64,000 nt of DNA from Fonsecaea monophora (taxonomy: Eukaryota > Ascomycota > Eurotiomycetes > Chaetothyriales > Herpotrichiellaceae). The translations under genes and the position numbers were made by a program. Shown in pieces: positions 22,687 to 33,612 of the stretch. Positions within the stretch are counted from its first letter, which is position 1. Every line of letters starts with the position of its first letter. Below the pieces are notes generated by a model, which had not been told where the DNA came from, searched no databases, and was given only the letters and a program-made list of their open reading frames with translations. Location of the stretch: the NCBI RefSeq assembly GCF_001642475.1, contig NW_019174037.1, positions 45,527 through 109,526 on the forward strand, given 5' to 3'.

Positions 22687-24382
22687 GGCAGCAACCTCAG
22701 CAGGAAGAACTTCGTCAAGTTGACTAAAGATAATGAGGCGTCCAAGTCTAGATATGAAGAATTGCCAGGAGAGGTCGCAATGTCTCTGTGGTGCAGGGAT
22801 GCTGCAGCCTTTTATATTGAAGGAGATTCCTGTGCATGATGTAGACTTTGGTTGAAGCACCAAGGAGAACGTCCTCTTCAACAAATCGAATCTGTGGCAT
22901 CAACCCAGGCCTGCGCTAACCAGATGTCCTTTGAGGGACAACGACCCAGGGAAAAGTGTGAGAAACTTTGGTGCTCAAGAGTCTTACCAACAGAGACAGT
23001 GATGCTCGTAAGGCGCTATCTGTGGGAGCTGCGATAATCTTTGGCTCGATTTGTTTAGCACGAGTGCCAACCTGCGGATGAGCGCAGTTTTGGCATATGG
23101 CAGCGTGAGCGGTTGACTTTCGAAACAGCTGGTCGAGCTTCCTCATGACCAGAGGCTACCAGAGGACATACCGCTCTGTCAACGCGCATCCGATCGTTCA
23201 GCGTGTAACACAGGCCGGACAAGGCATAGGAGCTCAGGACCTTGGGAAAGAGACAGCTGTGGGCGAAGAGAGAGGAGGTTTGGCGGCGAGGCCAAGCCGG
23301 ACAAGGCATAGGAGCTCAGGACCTTGGGAAAGAGACAGCTGTGGGCGAAGAGAGAGGAGGTTTGGCGGCGAGGCCAAGCCGGTCCCAAACGGGATGGCAG
23401 TGAGGCAGGTCCTCACACAAGACTGGCAGCCTCGTCCCTCAGCCTTGCCCAACAACATGTCTCCACTACCCGATTCTGAACTTCTCTGAAAGGTTCATTC
23501 GGTTTAGTGTCTGACACTCTCTCGTGCGCCCAGCAGCACCGAAAACTGTCTTGGGACCGAAGTGAAGTGTTGCGTACAAGAGCACGGGTAGCGAGGCTGG
23601 GTATGAAAATTAGGGATCGGTGGTTTGGTTGGAAACGCAGCACAACTCTTTGCTGATGGAAGGAAATGTAGGAAGGAGGGAAACAACGATAACTTACTGT
23701 GCAAAGTTATCTGATACATGTGCCAGGTTGAAAATAGAAGGATACACACTTGAGGCCATAGAAGCTAGAGAGTTATCCGTGACGAAGGTGGTTGTCTTCT
23801 GAATTGGATCGGGGCAGCAACAACGGCGGGCAGTAGCAGGGGTGCTGCATTCTTGCAGTCCGAGCTAACCCCCAAGGACGCAGGTCTTATCACGAGAGAA
23901 AATACCAATGAAAGCAGCCAAAAACTTTGGGCAACTGATCTTCATCAGTCATGAAGCTCACATGGAAGGGAAGATAGAACGTAGTGCCATTGTTGGATAA
24001 GACGTCAAGGCGTCCTCTGGCGCCGATATCAATATCGACGTTGGACGCCGCGAAGACAAACGTGCCACAAGAGTACAGGCAGCTGATGAGGTCGCATAAT
24101 TGATTTCTTGCACCCTGAAGCTGGTAGTCGTTGAGTATGCAGTCTCGCGATCGTGACCGAGAAACACGCGGGACACTGCAAGTTCGCTGACCCAAGCGAA
24201 AAAGAGGACGACTTCTCACTGACAAAACGGAGACCGAGAAGCGCCGACGAGGATATGTTGGTATTCCGTGGGCGTGCGCTCGAACCATGTACAATTTATG
24301 AATCACCATACCACCTCAAAACGCCATTGATGCTGATCATTGGGTATCTCATTGCTGACAGAAGGTGTACGGCATGATAATT
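22687..24382. other. Gene-free stretch with a tandem duplication
   Basis: About 1.7 kb without a supported gene. It contains the promoter of the secreted Pro-rich protein and the 82-bp duplication listed separately. Short frames over the duplication are by-products of the repeat. Confidence 0.55.
23214..23377. repeat. 82-bp exact tandem duplication
   Basis: Positions 23214-23295 are repeated exactly at 23296-23377, with a few further bases of a third copy. The unit is purine rich (GGAAAGAGACAG, GAAGAGAGAGGAGG). The period of 82 is not a multiple of three, which argues against a coding repeat. Confidence 0.93.
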
Positions 24383-25118
24383 TCATTGGAGAGCTTGTGC
24401 TTCGTCCTCACTTGAATTCGTCAAACTGAGGTAGGCGGTCCAGGCGATCCCCACAGTGCTCACAAAGGGGATCTGGAATTGCAGGGGCATGACGCGGAAG
24501 TTGAGGATCTGTACGGCAGGCCAGAGGATATAGTTCGCCCTTAGCGTGGGTAGATAGATGTCCTTGAACTTGGTCATAACCTCTTTCCTTCCACCTCCTT
24601 CTGCCACCGTCATGAAAGTGAAGAAGCAGCAAAGACCGAAAGGTGCAAATATCAACTGGTCCATAGCAACTCTCTTCAGTGCCGGAAGTGTGCCACTTTT
24701 GGGGGTGATAGGAAACCACTTGGTCAGTCGACCAAACCACAGAAATTGGATTGGGGCCATCAAGAATCCGTATGACATGAATCGAGTCAGGCGTTCGAAA
24801 TCGAAAGACTGAGGCCCATTGCTTCGAGGGGGAAGACCAGGCGATAGCCTTGCAGGCTTTTCGTTCAAATCTTCGAGTTCGACACCGGAGGAGATCAGGT
24901 ATCTCGAATCGGTCGTGGTCGGCAACATGGCTTGCCTTGTTCGAACTGCGGTTATTGATTGAGCCACCGTGTCTGCAATGCCTCCAAGAATCTGTTTGAC
25001 CTTCAGCTATCATCCAACTGTTGCAGGTTCATCCACATACCGCGTTCGTGATCATTGTGGTTAGGACAGGCTTCTGAGCATAGTAGGAGTTAAATTTGGC
25101 GACGAGTCGGGCGGCCAT
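24383..25118 (-). CDS. Mpv17/PMP22 family membrane protein
   Basis: Two exons (25041-25118 and 24383-24991, with a 49-nt GTATGT...CAG intron) give 228 residues. The N-terminal motif YYAQKPVLTTMITNAILGGIADTVAQ (residues about 12-37) and the C-terminal block NYILWPAVQILNFRVMPLQ then FVSTVGIAWTAYLSL are the two hallmarks of the family. Four hydrophobic segments are expected. Members sit in the inner mitochondrial membrane (Sym1/Mpv17) or in peroxisomes (PMP22, Woronin sorting complex protein); the sequence does not decide between them. The start is supported because it supplies the family N-terminus. Confidence 0.9.
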
Positions 25119-26426
25119 TGCTAACTCGACGAGGAAAAGAATGGTGTGTAATAATGGCTGTTTAGAAGATAGCAAGTCAGCTTTACCAAGAGAGAAACAG
25201 AACTGTCAAGTGCAGAATCAAAAAGAGGTTGGCGTACGATTCGGCCATAGATATAAGTACTGTTCAACCACGCCAACGACTTTCGTCTCGAGATGTCCAG
25301 CATGGTGGAGAGAGGGAAGTTAATGAGGTGAGAGATCGAACAGAAGGGGAGTCTTGGATATTGTGGAAAGATGAGGTCAACGAAGGGAAATGAGGGACGT
25401 CTGTGACGACAGCGTCTTTAAATTGGGGCGCAGGCTGCAGTGGACCAAGTACCAGGCGTTGAATTCGATGCGATGGTGTCGGAAGAGCGCAGCCAACTTT
25501 AAGGAGAGGATGTCTTGTACTACTGGAAATCAGGCTCTGGCTATTGCCCATCAAAGGTCGTGGATGTATCGTGTCTCTGTGTGCAAGTAAACGAAAAGAT
25601 GAGGTTGGTGGTTGACAGGTGCGCAGCAAGGGGCTAGTGAGGCCTCGGGCCAGACCTGCAGGAGAGGCTCACCAGGAGGTGGCGGCAGGCATGGCAAGCG
25701 ATGCCTAGAAAGCCTGAGAGCCTCGACACGCCGAGAGCCTGTTTGACGGAGTGTCGGAGGTCCGCATGACCATCTCACCCACCCTTCAGCGCCGAACCCA
25801 AATTCCATGAAAGCCGATTTGATTCACACCTGGGATTGGATAGAAGGCAGTAGTAGAAAGTGGTTTTCATTGCAGTCGCAGATGTGTTTCCCATCTACTT
25901 GGACAAGAGTACCTGCTCTGCGTATATATCAAGCTGGCGGGTAGTGGCGAAGACAACAGCACGAGTCCTCCCGCCATGACAGACCTGCACGTTAACCTAC
26001 CAGCCAGAATTCATCTGATCTCTGGGAGATAGTGATTCAAATCATTCACATGGTGCCACTTCTCGGCGAAAATAGCAAATGCTGCAAACCACATGCAGGG
26101 CCTTAAACAAGCGAGCGATAAATGGCTGAGAGGCTGCTTGCTAACACCACCCCTGGCTGAGGATTGAGCAGCCTGTGAGCAGCCCGTGACGTCGGTTGCC
26201 CATACCCCAAAGCGCCCGTGTTTTTTCCATCACCCCACCAGTTCCGTTGTATTGAGCCCAACCCGAGTTGACCCCTCCGACAATTCCCAATAAGTTCACA
26301 AGTGCTTCAGTTTTCTGTTCAGAGCCCGTAGCTCAATAAAGATTTTCTTCTCGCTCTCTATCTCTTCTATTTTCACATTGAGCCACGCTTCCTTCTGTTG
26401 CATTTTTATCCCGGCCCAAGTCCAAA
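25119..26426. other. Divergent promoter region of the Mpv17-family gene and pgk1
   Basis: About 1.3 kb without a supported gene. The last 200 bp before the phosphoglycerate kinase ATG are strongly pyrimidine rich (CTTCTCGCTCTCTATCTCTTC near 26348-26368), typical of promoters of highly expressed fungal genes. Confidence 0.6.
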
Positions 26427-27727
26427 ATGTCTCTCTCCAACAAGCTCGCCATCACTGACATCGACCTTAAGGATAAGCGCGTTTTGATCCGAGTATGTTT
26501 AGTTCCCATGAGCGTCGTGTTTGCACTGATTGTGTTTAGGTCGACTTCAATGTCCCGCTTGATGCCGATAGAAAGGTCACCAACAATCAGAGAATAGTCG
26601 GTGCTCTACCTACCATCAAATACGCCATTGAACATGGAGCCAAAGCCGTCATCCTCATGTCCCACCTCGGTCGTCCGGACGGCAAGAAGAATCCCAAATA
26701 TAGTCTGAAGCCTGTCGTCCCCGAGCTCGAGAAGCTTTTGGGCAAGAGCGTCATATTCACCGACGACTGCGTTGGTCCTGAGGTTGAGGAGGTTGTCAAC
26801 AAAGCCAGCGGCGGCCAAGTTATTTTGCTCGAGAACCTGCGTTTCCACATCGAGGAAGAAGGGAGTGCTAAAGACAAGGATGGCAACAAAGTTAAAGCCG
26901 ACAAGGACGATGTTGCCAAGTTCCGGAAGGGTCTGACAGCGTTGGGTGATGTGTATATCAACGACGCCTTCGGCACTGCTCACCGAGCTCACAGCTCAAT
27001 GGTCGGAGTAGAGCTACCTGACAAAGCATCTGGCTTTTTGATGAAGAAAGAACTCGACTATTTTGCTCAAGCTCTCGAGAAACCCAAGCGGCCGTTCCTT
27101 GCCATACTCGGTGGTGCAAAGGTCTCAGACAAGATCCAGTTGATCGACAATTTGCTTGGCAAGGTCAACATCCTGATCATTTGCGGCGGTATGGCTTTCA
27201 CGTTCAAGAAGACCCTGGAGGGCGTCAAGATCGGTAACAGCTTATTCGATCAAGCCGGAAGTGAAAAATGCGCCGAGCTGGTGGAAAAGGCCAAAAAGAA
27301 CAACGTCAAGATCGTCTTGCCTTGCGACTACATCACGGCCGACAAATTCGATAAGGATGCAAACACCGGCACCGCGACAGACGCTGAAGGCATCCCAGAT
27401 GGATGGATGGGTCTTGACTGTGGCGAAAAGAGCATCGAATTGTATAAGGAAGCCATCGATGAGGCCCAGACGATCCTGTGGAATGGACCCCCGGGAGTTT
27501 TTGAGTTCGAAAAGTTCGCCAACGGCACTAAACAGACCTTGGATGCTTGCGTGAGTGCAGCCCAGGCCGGGAAAATTGTCATCATTGGTGGAGGTGACAC
27601 AGCAACTGTCGCCGCGAAGTATGGAGTGGAGGACAAACTGAGCCACGTGTCAACCGGCGGTGGTGCGAGCTTGGAATTGCTGGAGGGCAAAGCTCTACCA
27701 GGTGTGGTTGCCCTGTCGAGTAAGTAG
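26427..27727 (+). CDS. pgk1: Phosphoglycerate kinase
   Basis: Two exons (26427-26492 and 26540-27727) joined across a 47-nt GTATGT...TAG intron encode 417 residues, the normal length for the enzyme. The glycolytic reaction is the transfer of phosphate from 1,3-bisphosphoglycerate to ADP. Family signatures are RVLIRVDFNVPLD at the start, SHLGRPDGKKNPKYSL, ENLRFHIEEE, NDAFGTAHRAHSS, FLAILGGAKVSDKIQLIDNLL, NGPPGVFEFEKFANGT and GGGDTATVAAKYG with STGGGASLELLEGK at the C-terminus. No key residue is missing. The pyrimidine-rich promoter fits high expression. Confidence 0.98.
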
Positions 27728-27955
27728 TCTACATGCTCCACGACCGACAGGCGCACGATTGATGGGTATCGAAGCAAGCGAAACTGCGAGACCAAACCTC
27801 TGAGGGGCAAATAAAAACACGACAGTCCATTGTTGTATGATAGTTTTCTCCACCCACGAACTGCTAGAAGGAAGCATGCCGTATCTTTAACCATTGATGC
27901 CTTGAGTCCATGATACCAGAACGCCATGCAATGCGCTGCTCTCGCATAACGTGCT

Positions 27956-28373
27956 CTATTTGCTCGATTCGACTTTCTTCAACTCCTCTCTGTGTGGAAA
28001 AGGGTCAGCCTCGGGGATGTTACAGTGGAAATTGTCGGACATTGTCTGGAACGTACTTCAACTGCTTGCTGAAATCTTCGTTCTCATCATCGTCATCCCA
28101 GCTCTCTTCCCATAGATGTGTAGTTCCACCAGGTACTTCTGCGTCTTCTTGTGACCAGTCTGTTCGAAATGATGTCAACATAATCCCCTTCTATTGTGCC
28201 TTGTTTGTCTGCGCTTCCATACCTTCGACTGGAAAATCTTCAAACTCATCGTCTTCCTCGAGCATGGCCGGGGGCGGATTCGCGGCTGTCTTGGATGCTT
28301 GGGCTGGATCAACTTCGGTCTTCTGCGTAGGTTGCATTTTGGTCGTTGGTGGGTTAGAGCCAGACGACGACAT
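27956..28373 (-). CDS. sem1: 26S proteasome lid subunit Sem1/Dss1
   Basis: Three exons (28223-28373, 28057-28159, 27956-27989) encode 95 residues; phases agree at both introns (63 and 67 nt). The protein has a low-complexity N-terminus, the acidic DDEFEDFPVEDW box, a second acidic-tryptophan box (HLWEESWDDDDENEDFS) and the C-terminal helix QLKEELKKVE. These two acidic/Trp boxes define Sem1/Dss1. The protein stabilises lid assembly and also belongs to TREX-2 and other complexes. Family members are 70-120 residues, so the size fits. It converges with pgk1; the stop codons are about 230 bp apart. Confidence 0.95.
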
Positions 28374-29191
28374 TGTGGTGTGTGGGTGAACGCAGGCAGC
28401 GGACGGAATAAGTAACGTGGTCTAGTAGCGAACAGCAAAGGATCAAAATGCAGGCAAGGATTCCCCTTTGTTGGACTGGATGTTGCTCTTTTGTTCAGCA
28501 AGTTCGGCCGTGTGTGAGGTGCGGCGTGGGTGGTTATTCGGGTTTGTAACGAATGAGGGAATCCGTGAGGTGCTTGTGGGCCGTGGCAAGATGGTGGGTG
28601 TTTGAGACTGGCCTCTCAGCCTCCAAGCTACTTCAAATGCCAGTTTAGCCAGTCACGCCTGTGATTAGCTAGTTTAGACACCCGTTGTGGGCTCGGATAG
28701 ACAGGACGCTAGTGACAAAAACAAGCCTCCAATACGCACAAAAGAGGCACAAATGTAGCATGGCATGCGATGCCGCAGCACGGGCATAACACAATAACTC
28801 CACAGATGCTGCCTGATGTTCGTCATCATTGATCCTTTGGAGGGCAAACGGCTCAATTTACACCACACGTTTACAAAGTACATGCCATTGGGCGTCTTCA
28901 CCAGCACGCTGGGGCCGGAACAGAAATAAGCTCGCCTCTTGTTCGCGGGCTGGAACTTCCTTGGATGTTCCTTTATCTCTAGTTGTCCTCACTTCTCTTG
29001 ACAGATTCACGTCTACAGAAATATTTGGGTCAACGGTTACTTTGAAATCATTCATAACTTCAGTATGATGTGTTAAGATATCGCCCTGTTTTAGATTGCC
29101 TTGTGTTTCTTGGAGCTTTGTTGGCTGGGCCAGACTGAGGCTTGCAACAGTCTCCTCCCTTCCCGCTGTTTCAGCCCTTGCTACATTCAAC
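28374..29191. other. Divergent promoter region of sem1 and iml2
   Basis: About 820 bp without a supported gene. The iml2 frame is open upstream of its ATG to 29096, but this part has no ATG and is not taken as coding. Confidence 0.6.
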
Positions 29192-31453
29192 ATGCACAGA
29201 GTCGGACGATGGTTCGATCGCGGCCGTGGCGGGCTCAATGCTTCAACACACAGCCTCGACTCGCTCGAGGAGTCTCAAAATCTAGAGACGGCCATGCGAG
29301 CCGTAGACCGAGTCATGGACGACGACATCGAGGGCGCTGAAGCAGGCCTCGCCGACGGCAACTCTTCGTTCCACAAACTTGCCAAAGGCACACTGGCCTT
29401 TATGAAGGCTGCCTTGGGATTCGAGCAAGAATTCATGAAGGAAGCCTCGGAAACCCTCTATGAGGCGGAATCCAGTGCTTCAACCAGCCACGCAAGGGCC
29501 CAGCACGACTCGCGCGCTTTCCAATCCACCATCTATGAGAGAGGTTCAGAGTTTGCATTGTGCCAGGCAGAGGCCCAGATCATGTCTGCTGTGGTTGGTG
29601 TGCTCAATGAAAGTCTGACCGAGTCTCTGCGAGGGTTCTATAAACTCCGCAAAGCATATATTACCCTTGACAGCCTTGTGCAAATGGAAATCAACTTCAA
29701 CCGCAATCGGCCGAACAGCAATCTAACAGTCTCAAGAGACCAGTCGACCGAAAGTTTGCCCTTGCCCATCTCTGGGAAGTCGACCCCATTGACCTCAGAA
29801 CCCCATCCTCATCACCATGTCCAACCTGCTCAACCATCTGCTCTGAGGAATGCCGAACCCGTTGATGCGACGCCAGACAGTGTTTCCGATGACGAATTCC
29901 ACGAAGCAGATGAGACCAACGCAGTCACAGACAAGTACATCGGCAACATGGAGGTAGACGTGGAATCGGACCACGCCACGGAACTGGAACTGGAAATTGA
30001 GAAAATAAATGAACACCTTCCAGAAGAAGCGCTGAGCCGATCTACAACAGTGACACTAGGCTTGCTCACAGAGGGGCCTGAGTCAGAGGTATTCAGCAAC
30101 TCCCTAGACGTCTTCATCCACTCGGGTACCAATCTCATGTCAGGCTTATTGGCGCTTCTCATCTCCATCATTCCGCCAGCGTTCAGCAAACTCCTCTATA
30201 TCGTCGGTTTCCGCGGGGATCGAGAACGAGGCATCCGAATGCTGTGGCAGGCTAGTAAATTTCCAAACATAAATGGCGGAATGGCGAGTTTAATTTTGTT
30301 TGGTTGGTACAACGGGCTGGTTAGCTTTTGCGATATCGTTGCGGACGCGGATCCCTCCAAACCAGACGACGTCGAGGCATACCCCACAAAACGCCTGGAG
30401 ACACTCCTGGTCGAGATGCGGAGAAGGTATCCCAACAGCAAACTTTGGGTCGTGGAGGAAGCAAGAACAGAGGCCTCGAAACGAAACCTCGACCAAGCCT
30501 TGACCATTCTCGCGAACCCCGGCAAGAGTCAACTGAAGCAGATCGAAGCGCTGCACATGTTTGAAAAGAGTTTGAGCGCCATGCACGCCCACAGATACCA
30601 ATTGTGTGCGGACTCTATATTGGCGTGCGTGGACCTCAACGCGTGGTCTCGCGCTTTGTATTACTACATTGCCGGGGCCGCCCACCTTTGCTTCTACCGC
30701 CATGACAAAACGCTGTCCAGCAGTGACAGGGAAAGGCATGCCAAGCTCGCCGAAGAAATGTTTAAAACAGCTCCAACAAAGGTCGGGAAGAAAAAGATGA
30801 TGGGTAGGCAGCTGCCATTCGACATCTTCGTGGTACGGAAGATCTCGAAATGGGAGGAGCGAGCATCTCGGTGGAGCTGCGATTTCGTCGACGCTATCGG
30901 GGTCAGTCCACTCGATGAGATGATCTTCCTGTGGAATGGTTTCAAGAAAATGGATGAGCCGCTGCTGCAGAAGTCCTTGGACAATCTTGAATGGTCTGAA
31001 AACACACCCAACTGGAGCAAGGAAGATGTCGATGAATACGCGATCCTCGACATCCTAAGGGCTGTCATCTTCAGGAATCTCCGCCGACATGAGGAATCAA
31101 AGAGCTTGTTGAAAAGAAAATTGTTGACCCAAGGTGCTCATGAGTTCAGGGGTTCGAATAAAGACGACTGGATGGCTCCAACAGCACATCATGAGATGGC
31201 AGTCAATCTGTGGATGCAGAGGACAGCGTACACTCAGCAACATGGAGCCACATTCATTCGAGATCCCAAGGAGGAGACACCTCCGGTTGATCTTACTCAT
31301 GATGCAAAACTGGTTCAAGAAGCAAAACACCACCTAGAAAAGGCGAAAGGATGGGAGAAGTACGAGCTCGACGCCCGACTTGGTCTGAAAATCACGGCTG
31401 CTCTCAATGCTGTGAAGAAATGGGAACAACAACACCCTCATGTATTGCGATAG
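29192..31453 (+). CDS. iml2: Iml2-family protein (TPR39-like, inclusion-body clearance)
   Basis: A single exon of 753 residues. The N-terminus carries the family block beginning ETAMRAVDRVMDDDIEGAE, where a helical repeat domain starts, followed by KLAKGTLAFMKAALGFEQEFM. A disordered acidic insert occupies about residues 170-270. The second half has the Iml2 core: GLLALLISIIPPAFSKLLYIVGFRGDRERG (split here: IIPPAFSKLLYIVGF, then RGDRERGIRMLW), and many tetratricopeptide-like helices to the end. In yeast Iml2 is found at mitochondria and in the cytosol and takes part in lipid-droplet-dependent clearance of protein inclusions. The start is the first ATG in frame. Confidence 0.92.
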   Translation: MHRVGRWFDRGRGGLNASTHSLDSLEESQNLETAMRAVDRVMDDDIEGAEAGLADGNSSFHKLAKGTLAFMKAALGFEQEFMKEASETLYEAESSASTSHARAQHDSRAFQSTIYERGSEFALCQAEAQIMSAVVGVLNESLTESLRGFYKLRKAYITLDSLVQMEINFNRNRPNSNLTVSRDQSTESLPLPISGKSTPLTSEPHPHHHVQPAQPSALRNAEPVDATPDSVSDDEFHEADETNAVTDKYIGNMEVDVESDHATELELEIEKINEHLPEEALSRSTTVTLGLLTEGPESEVFSNSLDVFIHSGTNLMSGLLALLISIIPPAFSKLLYIVGFRGDRERGIRMLWQASKFPNINGGMASLILFGWYNGLVSFCDIVADADPSKPDDVEAYPTKRLETLLVEMRRRYPNSKLWVVEEARTEASKRNLDQALTILANPGKSQLKQIEALHMFEKSLSAMHAHRYQLCADSILACVDLNAWSRALYYYIAGAAHLCFYRHDKTLSSSDRERHAKLAEEMFKTAPTKVGKKKMMGRQLPFDIFVVRKISKWEERASRWSCDFVDAIGVSPLDEMIFLWNGFKKMDEPLLQKSLDNLEWSENTPNWSKEDVDEYAILDILRAVIFRNLRRHEESKSLLKRKLLTQGAHEFRGSNKDDWMAPTAHHEMAVNLWMQRTAYTQQHGATFIRDPKEETPPVDLTHDAKLVQEAKHHLEKAKGWEKYELDARLGLKITAALNAVKKWEQQHPHVLR

Positions 31454-31579
31454 TGCATTCGATGTCGTCCGGACCGTGGTTGGTGCTGAACCATCAACGA
31501 TACTCGCCTGTCGAGGTGGGTCACGACCGGCAAAGTCATGTCTGTGCAATCAATCGTCCCTATTCGCGGCTTGGGTTCG

Positions 31580-32095
31580 TCATTTCGCCTGCCTTGGGAG
31601 CTTCAGGCGGAGAAAATGAGTCCCTTCCAGCGGTGTCTCATAGTACGCGGGAATATTCTCGAAACCGAAGTTGCGGTACATACCCAACGCGGTGGTCATG
31701 CTAGGCAGGGTGTCCAGCCTCACTTCATCATATCCAAGCTTCTCAGCTATAGCGATAATATCGGAGGCCAGGGCTTTACCGATCCCAGTCCCTCGCCCTG
31801 CTGGCGTGACATAGAGGCGCTTCATCTCGCAGACCTTGCCTCCCAGGCCAGCAGAGGGAAGAGGCCGCAGCCCAACACATCCGATTGCCACCCCAGCCTC
31901 ATTCCGAGCCAAGAGCAGTTCTCCTTGCGGAGGGGAATACTTTCCCGGCATTCCGGTCATTTCGTTGTCAAAGTTTTGGAAAGATAAGTCGAAGCCCAAA
32001 GACTCGGCATAGGCGTAAAAGAGGGAGATGGTATCTGTCAAGTCGCGTGGAAGCCGGACGGGCGTTATGGAAAAGGTGGCTGTTTCTCTAGCCAT
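31580..32095 (-). CDS. GNAT-family N-acetyltransferase
   Basis: A single exon of 171 residues starting MARETATFSITPVRLP. The acetyl-CoA binding motif A is clear: CEMKRLYVTPAGRGTGIGKAL, with the R/Q-x-x-G-x-G/A signature as RGTGIG, followed by motif B (YDEVRLDTLPSM and ALGMYRNFGFENIPAYY). This is the compact single-domain type found in bacteria and fungi, whose substrate cannot be predicted. An upstream ATG at 32287 in the same frame would add 64 residues without domain similarity, so the shorter start is preferred. It converges with iml2 (126 bp between stops). Confidence 0.9.
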   Translation of the reverse strand: MARETATFSITPVRLPRDLTDTISLFYAYAESLGFDLSFQNFDNEMTGMPGKYSPPQGELLLARNEAGVAIGCVGLRPLPSAGLGGKVCEMKRLYVTPAGRGTGIGKALASDIIAIAEKLGYDEVRLDTLPSMTTALGMYRNFGFENIPAYYETPLEGTHFLRLKLPRQAK

Positions 32096-33612
32096 TTTGG
32101 AATACGGCGAAGTGGTATATCTCCGGCCAAGGAAAAAGAACGAGATACACACAGGGTCAATCGAATGGCATTTCACCCGGCCAAGCAGCAAACTGGGCTG
32201 CAAAGTCTCTGGCTCAAAAGCAATTGCTTTTTGTCGTCCTGGTATTTGGTGCAGGGAGTTTCTATGAGTCAAGGGTGGGACACCCAAGGCCCCGGGGCGG
32301 TGAGAAGCCCTCCGAACCCGGGTTCATCCTCTTGTCTTTGCCTCTGTACCTCTCCACTCTGGTGCCACCAGGTGCATCGTTCCACCTGACCCTGAGAGGT
32401 TTGACATCCAAGTATCTCTCAAAGTATTGTGTTTCTTAGAACGAGAGATGGGTGGTAGTCGAGAAAGAATTTTCTGCTTCACGTGCTCCAGCGCGAATGG
32501 TACCCCGGCTTCGTGGAGAAAAAATCTTTAGCATGGACAGGGGTAACTTATTTTTTTTCCTCTTCGTCAGCGGATTCTTTACAAGCAGGTATCTAGCGTG
32601 AACGAGAAACATTGCTTCCAGATGCCACAGGCATTCTTAGCGAAGGGTATTGCTTCTGACGGCCCTGATGCCTGGAGGTGGATACGTTAAGGTTGCTGCA
32701 TCTGACGAAGCTTTGGGGGAGGAGCTCAGCAAAGCCCCAGCAAGCAATGTCGAGCGACATCGGATCAAGTAGGACAGGCCGCCCAGCCCCTGCACTCAAC
32801 CGCTTAAAGAGTCAAGAGGCGGAAGAGGAGGGGCAAGAGGGGGGCTTCGATAAGGTGCGTGGATAGGATTTGGGCCCTGGTAATTAGAACTTGAAAGCTG
32901 CAGGTCGTTCGTCATTATTGCTTCTGCAGGTGGTGCAGATTCGCCAGAGTCACCTGCTCCCGGAGCTACTGGTCAAAAGCCTGTACCTGTCACGCTTGGA
33001 GACCCCTGACATGCCTCGGAACTGTGTGCCACCCCCGATTCCTCGCCGGTGGCGCACTGTTGGCCCCGCCGTTCGAGGTGTCCTGAGTGCCTGACTCCCT
33101 TGAGTCTCCATCCCCAGTCCCCACCATACTTCACTTCTATAAAGTAACGAGTATCAACAAGCTCTCCCTTATCGAACCAATGAATGCGCGTACTTTCATT
33201 TACGAATTTTGTCAACACCAACTTGACAAACAGCTTGTCGATACGACGTGTTCGAGACTCACCTCTCTCCTGAGGGTTCAGATAAACTAGGGCAGAATCA
33301 TCGTCCTACTAGCTTCACCTGCAACATGGATGTGCAAAGGCCTTGTCGTCACCCTTCGAATTGACGTACTGCTGGAGATTTTTTTTTTCTCCTGCCAAGG
33401 TGATGAGCTGCAGTTGTAGACTACAGAAAACGCTCAAATCAGGCTGAGCGGGAACTTCCTGTAGACTCACCCTGCTGGCCGTTATATTGTGGCCATTTTT
33501 CTTTCACCCACTTCCACTCTTGCTTCTACTTCCAACCCAAGCTTTTCCTCAAATCCCCATTTCACTCTACTTGCTTGCTGGTCTCTGCCGTTTGAACCCT
33601 CAACGTGACAAC
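32096..33612. other. Divergent promoter region of the acetyltransferase and gdhA
   Basis: About 1.5 kb without a supported gene. The last 130 bp before the gdhA ATG are pyrimidine rich (CTTCCACTCTTGCTTCTACTTCC near 33510-33532). Single GATA words occur near 33170 and 33283, but there is no dense cluster. Confidence 0.55.

Noticed and set aside
32095..32287. Upstream ATG of the GNAT gene
   Set aside because: The added 64 residues show no similarity to the family and contain low-complexity sequence.
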